Origin: Bradyrhizobium sp. CCGUVB4N
GTDB lineage: Bacteria > Pseudomonadota > Alphaproteobacteria > Rhizobiales > Xanthobacteraceae
Length of the DNA: 64,000 nt
Assembly (NCBI RefSeq): GCF_024199945.1
Contig: NZ_JANADP010000001.1
Coordinates: forward strand, 2,728,001-2,792,000
Direction: 5' to 3'
Positions 47,811 to 57,784 of the stretch are shown here, in pieces; position 1 is the stretch's first letter; each line of letters opens with the position of its first letter. A program made the position numbers and the translations under genes. A model generated the notes under the pieces. That model did not search any database and was not told the origin of the DNA. It saw only the letters and a list, made by a program, of their open reading frames with translations.

Positions 47811-48788
47811 ATGTTTTCTGTGTTCGTTCCCACCGACTCCACCCTGAAGAAGGCCGTTGTCGACGATCTCGCGGCCGTGCCAGAGCACGCGGTGTGGGTC
47901 GACCTGGTCAACCCGACCGCGGCCGAGGACAAGGCCGTGGAACGGCTGCTGGGGATCGCGATCCCGACCCGGGAGGACATGCAGGAGATCGAGATCTCCA
48001 GCCGCCTCTACATCGAGAACAGCGCGCGCTACATGACCGCGACCCTGATGTGCCATTCCGACACCGACATGCCCCGGACCACGGCGGTGACCTTCATCCT
48101 CGGCGACCATCGCCTGGTCACGGTGCGCTACGACCAGCCCAAGCCGTTCGCCCTGGTCGAGGCCAAGCTGGCCCGCACCTGCGCCCCCGCGATCACCGGC
48201 GAAATGGTGCTGATGGAACTGCTGGACGCCGTGATCGACCGCTGCGCCGACATTCTGGAACGCTGCGGCATGGAGATCGACCAGGTCAGCCACGACATCT
48301 TCGAGCCCGAGAGCGAGCGCCACGGCCACGCCAAGCAATATTCGCAGATCCTGATCTCGATCGGACGCAAGGGTGATCTGACCTCCAAGGTTCGCGAGAG
48401 CCTGGTGTCGATCGGCCGCGTCGTCACCTTCCTCTCGGCGGTGGTGGAGGGCGTGAAATGGTCGAAGGACATGCGCGAGCAGCTCAAGACCATGCAGCGC
48501 GACGTCGCCTCGCTGACCGACCACGCCTCCTATCTCTCCAGCAAGATCACCTTCGTGCTCGATGCCATGCTCGGCGTCGTCAATCTCGAGCAGAACAACA
48601 TCATCAAGCTGTTTTCGGTCATGGCTGTTGTCCTGATGCCGCCGACGCTGATCGCATCGATCTACGGCATGAACTTCAAGTCGATGCCGGAACTCGAATG
48701 GACGCACGGCTATCCGTTTGCGCTCGTGCTGATGGTGATCGCGGCGATCGTGCCGTACTGGATCTTCAAGTGGAAGAAGTGGCTGTGA
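47811..48788 (+). CDS. corA: CorA-type magnesium transporter
   Basis: 325 residues: large N-terminal cytoplasmic domain, long helix (about 190-265), and two C-terminal transmembrane helices with the YGMNF signature (GMN near 286) at the pore mouth, ending in the basic WIFKWKKWL. Imports Mg2+ (also Co2+/Ni2+). ATG chosen with GGAG 6 bp upstream over a TTG two codons earlier. Confidence 0.93.
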   Translation: MFSVFVPTDSTLKKAVVDDLAAVPEHAVWVDLVNPTAAEDKAVERLLGIAIPTREDMQEIEISSRLYIENSARYMTATLMCHSDTDMPRTTAVTFILGDHRLVTVRYDQPKPFALVEAKLARTCAPAITGEMVLMELLDAVIDRCADILERCGMEIDQVSHDIFEPESERHGHAKQYSQILISIGRKGDLTSKVRESLVSIGRVVTFLSAVVEGVKWSKDMREQLKTMQRDVASLTDHASYLSSKITFVLDAMLGVVNLEQNNIIKLFSVMAVVLMPPTLIASIYGMNFKSMPELEWTHGYPFALVLMVIAAIVPYWIFKWKKWL

Positions 48789-48994
48789 GCCGGCCTGCGC
48801 TCTGAAAATAGTGACCGAGACCTTACGCCGGTCGCAGAGACAGGGCTGATGGTGTCGCAGAATAGAGCGTCATTGCGGCGACGCCGTGATGCGTGTTCTG
48901 CGCCCCAATTCCTCCGGTAAAATTTGAGCGGTGGGCTGAACGTTTGCGCGAAACTTGTCTGCGATAAGCAGCGGGTTAGCCGCGAGGAACAGCC

Positions 48995-49231
48995 ATGGTT
49001 GAAAAACACATAACGACGCCCCGCAACGTCATCGATCTGACGAGCTATCGTCAGGCCGTGGCGAGCGGCAAGGCGCCGTCGTTGTCGGCGCGCATGTGCC
49101 GGCACTGTGGTGCTCCCCTGCTCGATGGCGAGAACGATGACGATTGTTCGACTGCATTCAACGCAGCTGCCGCTCCAACTGCTGCAACGTTGAGGCTGCG
49201 CGAACGGTCGCGTCGGATTCGAGTCGATTGA
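48995..49231 (+). CDS. Small protein with zinc-ribbon-like motif
   Basis: 78 residues, MVEKHITTPRNVIDLTSYRQ, with CRHCGAPLLDGENDDDC, three cysteines resembling a half zinc ribbon. C-terminus basic. Unknown Bradyrhizobium-type small protein. Ribosome site GAGGAAC. A large nested hairpin follows. Confidence 0.65.
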   Translation: MVEKHITTPRNVIDLTSYRQAVASGKAPSLSARMCRHCGAPLLDGENDDDCSTAFNAAAAPTAATLRLRERSRRIRVD

Positions 49232-49241
49232 GGAGTGGAAG

Positions 49242-49301
49242 GAAGGGCGGGCGATCCAGTCTTGCGGCGGCGTTGCTGGATCGCCTTGCTTCCCGCCCTT
49301 C
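49242..49301. terminator. Large nested hairpin between convergent genes
   Basis: Outer arms GAAGGGCGGG/CCCGCCCTTC and inner arms GGCGATCCAG/CTGGATCGCC, each perfect, lie between genes ending at 49231 and 49314. Probably a bidirectional terminator although no long T-run follows. Confidence 0.6.
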
Positions 49302-49313
49302 GCAGTAGATGAA

Positions 49314-50084
49314 CTAGCGCTTCACGATCTGCGCCGTCGAGACGATGGTCTCGGCGATGGCGCCATCGCGGCTGAACGCTGCCAGATGGCTCTCGACATC
49401 CCGCAACATCGCCTCGACATTGTCGCCCAACGCTTCCGGTGAGGACGACGAGTAGGTGAGGGTGCGTTGCGCCAGGTCCTGCATGCTGACCGTGTGGCTG
49501 GTCTCGACCGTGACAAGCTCGGTGGGCGTAAAGGCGCTGCCGCGGAAGAATGCGGGAAGGTCGCGATGGGTCCGCGTGCCCTTGCCGGCTTCGTCCCAGA
49601 GCTTTGCGGGTGACCAGCGGCGGCGGATCTCGTTGTAGCCATCAAGCCATGGATTGCGGCCGTCGGTGACCGAGAATGAGGCGCAGATCAGGATCGCGCC
49701 GTCGTCTGCGACCAGCCTGTCGAGCCGCGCGAGCGTCGCATCGCGATCCATCCAATGCAGCGCGCGGCCGATCGTGACGATGTCGAACGTGCCGATGTCG
49801 GAGCCAAGTGTCTCGGCTTTGCCTTCGATCAGCGTGAGAGCTTGGCCTGCGCGCGCCGCCGCCTGTCGCGCAGCCTCGAGCATCGCGGGTTCAGGGTCGA
49901 CGCCGACGATACGGCCGACATGTCGCGTAAAGCCAAGTGCGAGCAGCCCGGGGCCGGTGCCCAGATCAATCAAGGCGCATCGTTCGGAGAGGCCGAGCTC
50001 GTGCGCCACGCTGCGGAAGAACTCGCCGGGGTAGGGCGGTCGCAAATGCTCGTAAGTTGACGCCGTGCTCGCAAACCGGCCCAT
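49314..50084 (-). CDS. Class I SAM-dependent methyltransferase
   Basis: 256 residues. Rossmann motif I LIDLGTGPGLLALGFT near 36-52, acidic loop VGVDPEPAML, then FDIVTIGRALHWMD. Resembles small-molecule methyltransferases; substrate unknown. Third gene of the minus-strand unit pdxH-SDR-methyltransferase (24 bp behind the SDR gene). Confidence 0.88.
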   Translation of the reverse strand: MGRFASTASTYEHLRPPYPGEFFRSVAHELGLSERCALIDLGTGPGLLALGFTRHVGRIVGVDPEPAMLEAARQAAARAGQALTLIEGKAETLGSDIGTFDIVTIGRALHWMDRDATLARLDRLVADDGAILICASFSVTDGRNPWLDGYNEIRRRWSPAKLWDEAGKGTRTHRDLPAFFRGSAFTPTELVTVETSHTVSMQDLAQRTLTYSSSSPEALGDNVEAMLRDVESHLAAFSRDGAIAETIVSTAQIVKR

Positions 50085-50108
50085 CGATCACCTGACGCGT
50101 CACCTGGC

Positions 50109-50867
50109 CTAGACGTGCTGGCCGCCGTTGATGTGGATCTCGGCGCCGTTGACGTAGGAGCTGGTGTCCGTGCACAGCACATAGATGATCTTGGCGACCT
50201 CGTCAGGCGTGCCGAGGCGGTGCATCGGAATCTGCTGATCGACGATCTTCTCGGTGCCCGGCGACAGGATCGAGGTGTCGATCTCGCCCGGTGCGATCGC
50301 GTTGACGCGCACGCCGACGCGGCCGAAGTCGGACGCCATCTCGCGCGTCAGCGCGGCAAGCGCCGCTTTCGAGGTGGCGTAGGCCGCACCCGCGAAGGGA
50401 TGCACGCGCGAGCCCGCGATCGAGGTGACGTTCACGACCGAGCCCTTGGCCGCCTTCAGTTCCTCGATCAAGCCGCGCGCGATCATGATCGGGGCGAAGA
50501 AGTTGACGTGGAAGACGTGCGTCCAGGTGTCGAGCTCGGTGTCGACCGAGCCGAGCCGGGCGCCGCCGGGACCTTTCGGCGAGATTGCGGCGTTGTTGAC
50601 CAGCGCGTGCAGCATGCCGCCTTCGAGGCGATTGCGGATTTCGGAGATCGCGCGCGCGGTGTCCTGGGGATCGCCGAGGTCGACCTGGATGTGATCCTCG
50701 GGGCCTGCGTCCCACGGACAATCCTCCGGGAAGGGATGCCGCGAGCAGGTGATGACGCGCCATCCTGCCGACGAGAAGCGGATCACGGTGGCGTGGCCGA
50801 TACCGCGGCTTGCTCCGGTCAGGAGCAGCGTGCGGCGCGGCGCATTGGACGAATGCGGCATGGACAT
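50109..50867 (-). CDS. SDR-family oxidoreductase
   Basis: 252 residues, classical SDR: cofactor motif TGASRGIGHATV near 17-28, NNAAIS near 91, catalytic Ser in VTSIAGSRVHPF, YATSK with the catalytic Tyr/Lys near 162-166, and a typical C-terminus NGAEIHINGGQHV. NAD(P)-dependent alcohol/ketone oxidoreductase with unknown substrate. Lies 20 bp downstream of pdxH. Confidence 0.92.
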   Translation of the reverse strand: MSMPHSSNAPRRTLLLTGASRGIGHATVIRFSSAGWRVITCSRHPFPEDCPWDAGPEDHIQVDLGDPQDTARAISEIRNRLEGGMLHALVNNAAISPKGPGGARLGSVDTELDTWTHVFHVNFFAPIMIARGLIEELKAAKGSVVNVTSIAGSRVHPFAGAAYATSKAALAALTREMASDFGRVGVRVNAIAPGEIDTSILSPGTEKIVDQQIPMHRLGTPDEVAKIIYVLCTDTSSYVNGAEIHINGGQHV

Positions 50868-50887
50868 CTTTCAGGTCGGCCTAAAGC

Positions 50888-51529
50888 TTAGGGGTACATC
50901 CGCGTCTTGGACCACGGCTGGCCGGCCGCGTCACGGCGAAATTCGATGCGGTCGTGCAGGCGGAATGGGCGGTCGTGCCAGAACTCGATGCGCGAAGGCG
51001 TGATGCGCCAGCCGCTCCAGCCGGGCGGCCGCGGCACGTTGCCGACGATGTACTTGGCGGCGATCTTGGCGATCGCCTGCTCGAAGGCGAAGCGGCTTTC
51101 CAGCGCCTCGGATTGCTTGCTGGCCCAGGTGCCGATCTGGGCTTGCTTCGGCCGCGTCGCGAAATAGGCGTCGGCCTCGGCATCGGTCACCGGCGTCACG
51201 TTGCCGCGGATGCGGACCTGACGGCGCAGCGACTTCCAGTGAAAAAGTAACGCTGCCTTAGGATTTGCGGCGAGTTCGCGGCCTTTCTGGCTCGCGATGT
51301 GACTGTAGAAAACAAAACCTTCGGTATCGAAGCCCTTCATCAGCACCATGCGCACGTCAGGCAGGCCGTCGGGATCGACGGTTGCGAGCGCCATGGCGTT
51401 CGGATCGTTCGGCTCGCTCTTGATTGCCTCGTTCAGCCAGGCCTCGAACAGCGCAAATGGCTCGTCGGCGGCGGTGAAATCACCGGATGTTAAGGGTGTC
51501 TGGTGTTTCATCGAGGTCGTGTCGGTCAT
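50888..51529 (-). CDS. pdxH: Pyridoxamine 5'-phosphate oxidase
   Basis: 213 residues. FMN enzyme making pyridoxal 5'-phosphate. Motifs: [39 protein letters not shown], and the C-terminal PDxH signature ending RMYP. Start at MTDTTSMK, the usual N-terminus; earlier residues to 51598 have no similarity. First gene of a three-gene unit. Confidence 0.95.
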   Translation of the reverse strand: MTDTTSMKHQTPLTSGDFTAADEPFALFEAWLNEAIKSEPNDPNAMALATVDPDGLPDVRMVLMKGFDTEGFVFYSHIASQKGRELAANPKAALLFHWKSLRRQVRIRGNVTPVTDAEADAYFATRPKQAQIGTWASKQSEALESRFAFEQAIAKIAAKYIVGNVPRPPGWSGWRITPSRIEFWHDRPFRLHDRIEFRRDAAGQPWSKTRMYP

Positions 51530-51621
51530 GTCTGGAGTCCGAATTGCGTCCCGCGGCCCAAAGCGCGCTGTTGTCTGCACCTGCCCTATATAGGGCATGG
51601 GGACGCGTTGGCCTATCGGCG

Positions 51622-52050
51622 ATGCGGTCCTCCAGCCTTGCGATGACGATGATTTTGATCGGGCTCGGCGCCGGCGGCTGCAGTCTGTCCCGCACCGACA
51701 CCAATGCCTATGCCAAGGCCGACGACAACGATCTCACCGGTTCGATCGCGCGGCCGGCGAAGGACGCCCCGCCGACCGAGACTGATCTCGCCTTCGCCCG
51801 CAACGCCGCCTCCGACGTGCTGAGCAAGGGTGACAGGGATGCCAGCCAGCACTGGGAGAATCCGGAAACCGGCGCGCGCGGCTCGGTGACGCCGATCGCG
51901 CAATCCTACGCCGCCGAGGATGGCCGCAAGTGCCGTGATTTCCTCGCGAGCTACGTCAACGGGACGACCGAAAGCTGGCTCCAGGGCGCCGGCTGCCAAA
52001 GCAGCCGTGGCCGTTGGGAGATTCATACGCTAAAGCCGTGGCGGAGCTGA
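51622..52050 (+). CDS. Lipoprotein, RT0821/Lpp0805-type surface antigen
   Basis: 142 residues from [20 protein letters not shown] with a lipobox (GAGGC). The C-terminal domain (about 70-140, [40 protein letters not shown]) matches the 17-kDa surface antigen type family. Outer-membrane lipoprotein, function unknown. Divergent from pdxH. Confidence 0.8.
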   Translation: MRSSSLAMTMILIGLGAGGCSLSRTDTNAYAKADDNDLTGSIARPAKDAPPTETDLAFARNAASDVLSKGDRDASQHWENPETGARGSVTPIAQSYAAEDGRKCRDFLASYVNGTTESWLQGAGCQSSRGRWEIHTLKPWRS

Positions 52051-52089
52051 GCATGATCCGGGAACCGGTTTTCCGATAAGATCCTGCTC
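52051..52089. repeat. 'GCATGATCCGG' palindromic element
   Basis: GCATGATCCGGGAACCGGTTTTCCG followed by GATCCTGCTC: an imperfect palindrome of the same family as the element at 57644. Confidence 0.65.
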
Positions 52090-52209
52090 GAATCGGAGCG
52101 GGTCGCTTCACTCGACTAGTTGCAAAAATACCACTCACCCCCCACATAAGGCTCAGTTGGGGCGGGGAGCCCTTTGAACATTTCGATTTCCCGAGAGGAG
52201 ACGTGACGG

Positions 52210-53175
52210 ATGCGCGACCCCTATGAGGTCTTGGGGGTGCCGCGGAGCGCCAACGCTGCCGCGATCAAGAGCGCCTATCGCAAGCTGGCCAAGAAGCATC
52301 ATCCCGACAGCAACAAGGATGATCCCAAGGCCGCCGAGCGCTTCTCCGAGATCAATTCGGCCAACGAGATCATCGGCGACGAGGACAAGCGCAAGCAGTT
52401 CGACCGCGGCGAGATCGATGCCGAGGGCAAGCCGCGCTTCCAGGGCTTTCCGGGCGGCGGCGGGCCGCGCGGTCGCGCGGGTCCCGGCGGATTCGAGAGG
52501 TACAATTTCCGTGGCGGCGGGGCAGGCCCCGGCCAGGGTGCGGGCGCGTTCGAGGATATCCTCAACAGCATGTTCGGCGGAGGGGTGCGCGGTGCGCGTC
52601 CCGGGGCCGGTGGCGGTGCCCAGTTCGAATTCGACACCGGCGGGGTCGGGATCGATCTCGACGTCAACGTCGCGATGTCCGTCTCGCTGGAAGAATCGGT
52701 CAAGGGCGGCGAGAAGCGCGTCCGGCTGCCGAATGGCAAGGAACTCAACGTCAAGATTCCGGCGGGCGTCGTCGAGGGCCAGCAGATCCGGCTGCGCGGC
52801 CAGGGCGAGACCGCGCAAGGCCATCCGCCCGGCGATCTCCTGATCACCATTGGCATCGCGCCGCACCCGTTCTTCAAGATCGAGGGTGCCGACTTGCGGA
52901 TCGACCTGCCAGTCACGCTCTACGAGGCTGTGCTCGGTGGCAAGGTCCGCGTGCCCACGCTCGGCAATGCGGTGGAATTGTCGGTTCCGAAAAACACCTC
53001 CAGCGGCCGGACCTTCCGCCTCAAAGGTAAGGGCTTGCCGAAATCTGGCGGGACCGGGGATCTCTTCGTCACGATCAGGATTATGCTACCGGACGGGAAC
53101 GACGCCGAGCTTGAAGCATTGATGGAGAAGTGGCGGGACCAACACCCCTACAATCCACGTAGCGGGCTGGGTTAG
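52210..53175 (+). CDS. DnaJ-type co-chaperone without zinc finger (CbpA-like)
   Basis: 321 residues: J domain (1-65) with HPD in [11 protein letters not shown], Gly/Phe-rich linker (80-145), and two DnaJ C-terminal beta domains (150-310) without the CxxCxGxG zinc repeats, so a type II/CbpA-like Hsp40 that stimulates DnaK ATPase. GAGGAG precedes the ATG. Not beside dnaK, so an accessory paralogue. Confidence 0.92.
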   Translation: MRDPYEVLGVPRSANAAAIKSAYRKLAKKHHPDSNKDDPKAAERFSEINSANEIIGDEDKRKQFDRGEIDAEGKPRFQGFPGGGGPRGRAGPGGFERYNFRGGGAGPGQGAGAFEDILNSMFGGGVRGARPGAGGGAQFEFDTGGVGIDLDVNVAMSVSLEESVKGGEKRVRLPNGKELNVKIPAGVVEGQQIRLRGQGETAQGHPPGDLLITIGIAPHPFFKIEGADLRIDLPVTLYEAVLGGKVRVPTLGNAVELSVPKNTSSGRTFRLKGKGLPKSGGTGDLFVTIRIMLPDGNDAELEALMEKWRDQHPYNPRSGLG

Positions 53176-53493
53176 GGTGGTGAAGAACTGAAGGGGGTTC
53201 TCCTTACAGGCCTGGCGCATCTCCGAACGGATGATGCTCGTCATACACGCAAAGCGTGGTAGCGCTTCGACGCTCGACGTGTCGGCTGTCCGGCGGGGCA
53301 GCCGATAAAAAGGTGCGGCCTCGAGAGGGGGACCAGCGCGGTACCAAAAACCCCAATCGAGGCCGCCCGCGTCGATCGGCGGATCGAACGCTGCTCATAA
53401 TCGCGTGAACACCCGGTGCGATAATGAGACGCACACATGTCTTGATTCCAAATTTTCAATGACGGAATCGAGGCACCGCGTTCGTGCGGTTGT
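53176..53493. other. Structured intergenic region
   Basis: 318 bp between the DnaJ-like gene and the convergent anti-sigma gene. Three dyads: TCGGCTG-N10-CAGCCGA (53282-53305), GCGGCCTCGA-N32-TCGAGGCCGC with an inner GGGG/CCCC (53315-53366), and CTCATAATCGC-N13-GCGATAATGAG with one mismatch. No convincing ORF. A non-coding RNA or terminator cluster is possible. Confidence 0.5.
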
Positions 53494-54267
53494 TCAGCCG
53501 CCGTTTTTCTCTGCTTGGTCGTACACCGCCTGCGCAACCTTGGTCAGCCGGTCGCGGTCGGCGCCGCCGCCGCTGACGACGTAGCCGACGCCGCGCTCGG
53601 CCCAGAACAGCGCTCCGTCCTTGTCCGTCCTGGCGTATCGCATCTGCGTCGCGCCGGTCTCGGTCTTGGCGGTGTAGATCGTGTAGCGCTCGCCCGAGGC
53701 GCCCTCATACATCAGGAAGGACGCCGGCCCGTTCGGCCCCGGCAGCAGCCGGCCGCCGACCAGTTTCAGTCCACTCGCCTCCAGATTGGGGGCGAACACG
53801 GTCCAGCCGCAGCGCCGGGTCAGCCAGGCCTGGAGGTGGTCGCGCTCGTTGCCGCCGACCTCGACCGGATGGCGGACCTCGACGACATAGAGGCGATGGG
53901 CATCGAGCGCATCCGCCGTAAAGCTCTGGAAGGTCGAGGGCGCGTTGGCGGCGCCATGCGCCACCCAGCCGGCCGTGCCGCCGGCGACGAAAGCGACCAG
54001 CGCGGCCGCAACCGCGCCGTAGAGCCATTGCCGCGGACGGCGCTCCAGCCGTTCGAGCTCCAGCCGGGCCGGCACCGGCTCCTGGGCGACGCCGTCGTAG
54101 CGGGCGTGCAGCATCTCGGCCATGGCGCGCCAGGACTGCACCCGCTCGGCATCGTCGGGATGGGCGGCAAGCCAGGCCTCGATGTCGGCGCGGCGCTCGG
54201 TCGGCAGCTCGCCATCGACAAAGGCGTGCAATTCGTCTTCGGTCACTGGAATATTGCGGTCGTTCAT
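53494..54267 (-). CDS. Anti-sigma factor, single-pass membrane
   Basis: 257 residues: N-terminal zinc-less anti-sigma-like domain (LHAFVDGELPTERRADIEAW), one transmembrane helix (about 84-105, VAAALVAFVAGGTAGWVAHG) and a periplasmic C-terminal domain. Lies directly downstream of the ECF sigma gene on the same strand and should hold that sigma factor at the membrane until a periplasmic signal arrives. Confidence 0.88.
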   Translation of the reverse strand: MNDRNIPVTEDELHAFVDGELPTERRADIEAWLAAHPDDAERVQSWRAMAEMLHARYDGVAQEPVPARLELERLERRPRQWLYGAVAAALVAFVAGGTAGWVAHGAANAPSTFQSFTADALDAHRLYVVEVRHPVEVGGNERDHLQAWLTRRCGWTVFAPNLEASGLKLVGGRLLPGPNGPASFLMYEGASGERYTIYTAKTETGATQMRYARTDKDGALFWAERGVGYVVSGGGADRDRLTKVAQAVYDQAEKNGG

Positions 54268-54373
54268 ATCGGTCGTCTCTGGCTCTGCGGCCCAAAATAT
54301 CTAACGCGGTTCAACTGCGCTGCTTCTCTCTCCGTGCAGCTGACGCGGTAAGCGCGATGCATCAATCCTGCCA

Positions 54374-54862
54374 TCATTTCACCCGCCTGAGCGCTGGGCG
54401 CTCACCCTCCAGCGACGCTTTAACGTGGGCACGGGCGCGCGCCAGGCGGGACATGACGGTGCCGATCGGCACGCCCTGGATATCGGCGACCTCGCGGTAG
54501 CTCATGCCTTCCAGCATCACCAGCAGCAGCACCGAGCGTTGCTCCTCGACCAGCGTCGAGAGTGCCCGTTCGATGTCGCGTCCTTCGGCCTCCGTCCCGC
54601 TGGCATCCGGATTATTCTCCGTCAGCTGCATGAATTGCGGCCGCCGCGCCAGCGACCGCCGCCGGTTCTTGTTGAGGTTGGTCAGGATCGTGTAGAGCCA
54701 GCTCCTGACGTCGCCTCCGAGAAACAATCGCTCCGAGCGCAACGCACGCACCAGCGTGTCCTGCACCAGATCGTCGGCCGCATCCGCGTCGCGCGTGAGC
54801 GCGCGGGCATAGCGGCGCAACGCCGGGATCATGGCTTCTACACTCTGGCGAAACGCACTCAT
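54374..54862 (-). CDS. ECF sigma factor
   Basis: 162 residues from MSAFRQSVEAMIPALRRYAR. Sigma region 2 (DAADDLVQDTLVRALRS, with SWLYTILTNLNKNRRR) and region 4 (SVLLLVMLEGMSYREVADIQ, VPIGTVMSRLARARA). Paired with a membrane anti-sigma factor, so it is not EcfG itself, whose partners are NepR and PhyR. GGAAT-N16-TGTT on the minus strand (54918-54942) is a candidate autoregulated promoter. Confidence 0.9.
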   Translation of the reverse strand: MSAFRQSVEAMIPALRRYARALTRDADAADDLVQDTLVRALRSERLFLGGDVRSWLYTILTNLNKNRRRSLARRPQFMQLTENNPDASGTEAEGRDIERALSTLVEEQRSVLLLVMLEGMSYREVADIQGVPIGTVMSRLARARAHVKASLEGERPALRRVK

Positions 54863-55033
54863 GCCGTATTTGGTGTCCTGCCGTTCGGCGCACGCGCCTA
54901 TAGCGATCATAACACCCGAACGGAACGGCTATTCCGGCGCTGGAAACAGCGTTAACGCCGCGTATTAGGACTGTACCGCAGGGGAGGGCTGGTGTACCTC
55001 CAGACCTTAACGAGAGCTACAGGACGTTAGCAA

Positions 55034-55855
55034 ATGGCGCAGAATTCAGGTCTGATGCAGGGCAAGCGCGGGGTGATCCTCGGCGTCGCCAATAACCGCT
55101 CGATCGCCTGGGGCATCGCCAAGGCATGCCAGGCGGCCGGTGCCGAGATCGCGCTCACCTACCAGGGCGATGCGCTGAAGAAGCGGGTCGAACCGCTTGC
55201 CGCCGAGCTCGGCGCGCTCATGCTCGGCCATTGCGATGTCACGGATGCCGCGACCATCGATGCCGTGTTCGACGTGCTGAAGGAGAAGTGGGGCAAGATC
55301 GATTTCGTCGTGCACGCGATCGCGTTTGCGGACAAGGATGAGCTCGAGGGCCGCTACGTCGACACCACCGCCGACAACTTCTCCAAGTCGATGCTGATCT
55401 CCTGCTACTCGCTGACTGCGGTCGCGCAGCGCGCCGAGAAGCTGATGACCGACGGTGGTTCGATCATCACGCTGAGCTATTACGGCTCCGAGAAGTGGAT
55501 GCCGAACTACAACGTCATGGGTGTCGCCAAGGCGGCGCTGGAGGCGAGCGTGCGCTATCTGGCCGCCGATCTCGGCGAGAAGGCGATCCGCGTCAACGCG
55601 ATTTCCGCGGGACCGATCAAGACGCTGGCATTTGCCGGCATCGCCGATTCACGCCTGCTGCTGAAATACAATGAGGTCAACGCGCCGCTGCGTCGCAACG
55701 TGACGATCGAGGAGGTCGGCGACAGCTCGCTGTATTTCCTGTCCGACCTGTCGCGCGGGGTCACCGGCGAAGTGCATCACGTCGACGCCGGCTACCACGT
55801 GCTCGGTATGAAGCGCCCCGACGCGCCGGATGTGTCGATCGGCGGCAAGGACTAA
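55034..55855 (+). CDS. fabI: Enoyl-ACP reductase (NADH), FabI
   Basis: 273 residues. Completes each fatty-acid elongation cycle. Signatures: GVANNRSIAWGIAKACQ at the NADH site, DVTD, and the catalytic YxxxMxxAK arrangement in YNVMGVAKAALEAS, then AGPIKTLA and a typical C-terminus with HHVDAGYHVLGM. Precedes a phosphatase gene by 12 bp and aroC, the usual order in this group. Confidence 0.96.
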   Translation: MAQNSGLMQGKRGVILGVANNRSIAWGIAKACQAAGAEIALTYQGDALKKRVEPLAAELGALMLGHCDVTDAATIDAVFDVLKEKWGKIDFVVHAIAFADKDELEGRYVDTTADNFSKSMLISCYSLTAVAQRAEKLMTDGGSIITLSYYGSEKWMPNYNVMGVAKAALEASVRYLAADLGEKAIRVNAISAGPIKTLAFAGIADSRLLLKYNEVNAPLRRNVTIEEVGDSSLYFLSDLSRGVTGEVHHVDAGYHVLGMKRPDAPDVSIGGKD

Positions 55856-55867
55856 CCTTCACCCGGA

Positions 55868-56467
55868 ATGCCCGTGCCCACGATCTATTATCTTCGCCAC
55901 GGCGAGACCGAATGGAATGCGCTCGGCAGGCTCCAGGGCACCAGGGACATTCCGCTGAACGCGCGGGGCCGCGGTCAGGCGGTGCAGGCGGGCCTGATCC
56001 TGGCCGATCTCCTCAAGCGCGATGGCAAGGACAAGACGGCGCTGCCCTACGTGTCGAGCCCGCTCGGCCGCGCCCGCCAGACCATGGAACTTGCACGCGG
56101 CAAGCTCGAACTGCCGGTCGGGGATTATGCGCTGGACGATCGCCTGCGCGAGATCGGCTATGGCGCCTGGGAAGGTCTGACGCTGGCCGAGAGCGAGGCG
56201 AAAGATCCCGACATCTACGCCAGGCGCCTCGCCGACAAATGGACGGTGGGGCCTGCGGGTGCGGAGACCTACGCCGACGTGCAGGTCCGCGTGCGCGCCT
56301 GGTACGACGAGCTTCGGACCGACACCGTCGCGGTCGCCCATGGCGGCACCTGCCGGGCCCTGATGGTTTCGCTCGGCCTGGAGACGCCGGCCAGCGCCGC
56401 GGAGCTTTATATCGAGCAGGGCACCGTCTACGTGTTCCGCGACGGCCGGCTGGACAAGCATAGTTAG
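55868..56467 (+). CDS. Histidine phosphatase (phosphoglycerate mutase-like)
   Basis: 199 residues. RHGETEWN at residues 9-16 holds the phospho-accepting His; SSPLGRARQTME and AVAHGGTCRAL supply the other catalytic residues. A phosphatase rather than a true mutase is likely from the short length. 12 bp downstream of fabI, so probably co-transcribed. Confidence 0.9.
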   Translation: MPVPTIYYLRHGETEWNALGRLQGTRDIPLNARGRGQAVQAGLILADLLKRDGKDKTALPYVSSPLGRARQTMELARGKLELPVGDYALDDRLREIGYGAWEGLTLAESEAKDPDIYARRLADKWTVGPAGAETYADVQVRVRAWYDELRTDTVAVAHGGTCRALMVSLGLETPASAAELYIEQGTVYVFRDGRLDKHS

Positions 56468-56555
56468 GCCTTGAGGACCTTCCGGGGCTGTAGCCGGGTT
56501 TGACCCCCGGCGCCGCGCGCGTTACCACACGCCGGAACCGAGCCAGCGAGCAGCA

Positions 56556-57644
56556 ATGTCCTTCAACACCTTCGGCCACATGTTCCGCGTCACCACCTTT
56601 GGCGAGAGCCACGGGGTGGCGATTGGCTGCGTGGTCGACGGCTGCCCGCCGATGATCCCGCTCACAGAGGCCGACATCCAGCAGGACCTCGATCGCCGCA
56701 AGCCGGGCCAGTCGCGCTTCACCACCCAGCGCCAGGAGCCGGACCAGGTCAAGATCCTGTCCGGCGTGATGGCGCATCCGGAGACCGGGGTGCAGGTGAC
56801 GACGGGCACCCCGATCGGGCTCCTGATCGAGAATACCGACCAGCGCTCGAAGGACTATTCGGAGATCAAGGACAAGTTTCGTCCCGGTCACGCCGACTTC
56901 ACCTATGAGGCGAAGTACGGTCTGCGCGACTATCGCGGCGGTGGCCGCTCCTCGGCGCGCGAGACCGCGATGCGCGTCGCCGCCGGCGCAATCGCGCGAA
57001 AAGTGTTGCCCGACGTCAAGGTGCGCGGCGCGCTGGTGCAGATCGGCCCGCACAAGATCGACCGCGAGAAATGGGACTGGGACGAGATCGCCAAAAATCC
57101 GTTCTTCTGTCCGGACAAGGACAAGGCCGCGTTCTTCGAGACCTATCTCGACGGTATCCGCAAGAGCGGCTCCTCGATCGGCGCCGTGCTCGAAATCGTC
57201 GCCGAGGGCGTGCCCGCAGGCCTGGGCGCGCCGATCTATGCCAAGCTCGATTCCGATCTGGCCGGCGCGATGATGACCATCAACGCTGTGAAGGGCGTCG
57301 AGATCGGCGCCGGCTTTGGCGCCGCCGAATTGACCGGCGAAGAAAACGCCGACGAGATGCGCACCGGCAATGACGGCACGCGCTTCCTGTCCAACCACGC
57401 CGGCGGCGTTCTGGGCGGCATCTCCACGGGACAGCCGATCGTGGTGCGCTTCGCGGTGAAGCCGACCTCGTCGATCCTGCAGCCGCGCCTCACCGTCGAT
57501 CGCAAGGGTGCGGACACCGAGATCTTCACCAAGGGACGCCACGACCCCTGCGTCGGCATTCGCGCAGTCCCCGTCGGCGAAGCCATGATGGCCTGCGTGC
57601 TGGCCGACCACTTTTTGCGGGACCGCGGGCAGGTGGGGCGCTAG
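56556..57644 (+). CDS. aroC: Chorismate synthase
   Basis: 362 residues. Last step of the shikimate pathway, FMN-dependent removal of phosphate from EPSP. Motifs: [47 protein letters not shown], and the C-terminal [17 protein letters not shown]. Family-typical length and start. Confidence 0.97.
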   Translation: MSFNTFGHMFRVTTFGESHGVAIGCVVDGCPPMIPLTEADIQQDLDRRKPGQSRFTTQRQEPDQVKILSGVMAHPETGVQVTTGTPIGLLIENTDQRSKDYSEIKDKFRPGHADFTYEAKYGLRDYRGGGRSSARETAMRVAAGAIARKVLPDVKVRGALVQIGPHKIDREKWDWDEIAKNPFFCPDKDKAAFFETYLDGIRKSGSSIGAVLEIVAEGVPAGLGAPIYAKLDSDLAGAMMTINAVKGVEIGAGFGAAELTGEENADEMRTGNDGTRFLSNHAGGVLGGISTGQPIVVRFAVKPTSSILQPRLTVDRKGADTEIFTKGRHDPCVGIRAVPVGEAMMACVLADHFLRDRGQVGR

Positions 57645-57712
57645 CGCATGATCCGGACCCGGAGGGCCGCGTTAGCGCAAAGCGTGAAACGGTTTTCCGG
57701 CAGGATCATTCG
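57644..57712. repeat. 'GCATGATCCGG' palindromic element
   Basis: GCATGATCCGGACCCGG ... ACGGTTTTCCGGCAGGATCATTCGCC, related to 52051-52089. Located between aroC and the cyclase gene. Confidence 0.65.
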
Positions 57713-57784
57713 CCAGCTATAATGTCGCGGTACTAGCCCACCGCGCAGCTTGACGATTCCACAACTTCGTCGGCAAATGCACGC

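Noticed and set aside
53282..53305. Terminator of the DnaJ-like gene
   Set aside because: The hairpin is followed by A-rich rather than T-rich sequence and lies 106 bp beyond the stop.
54374..54862. EcfG itself
   Set aside because: The neighbouring gene is a membrane anti-sigma factor; no nepR or phyR is present.
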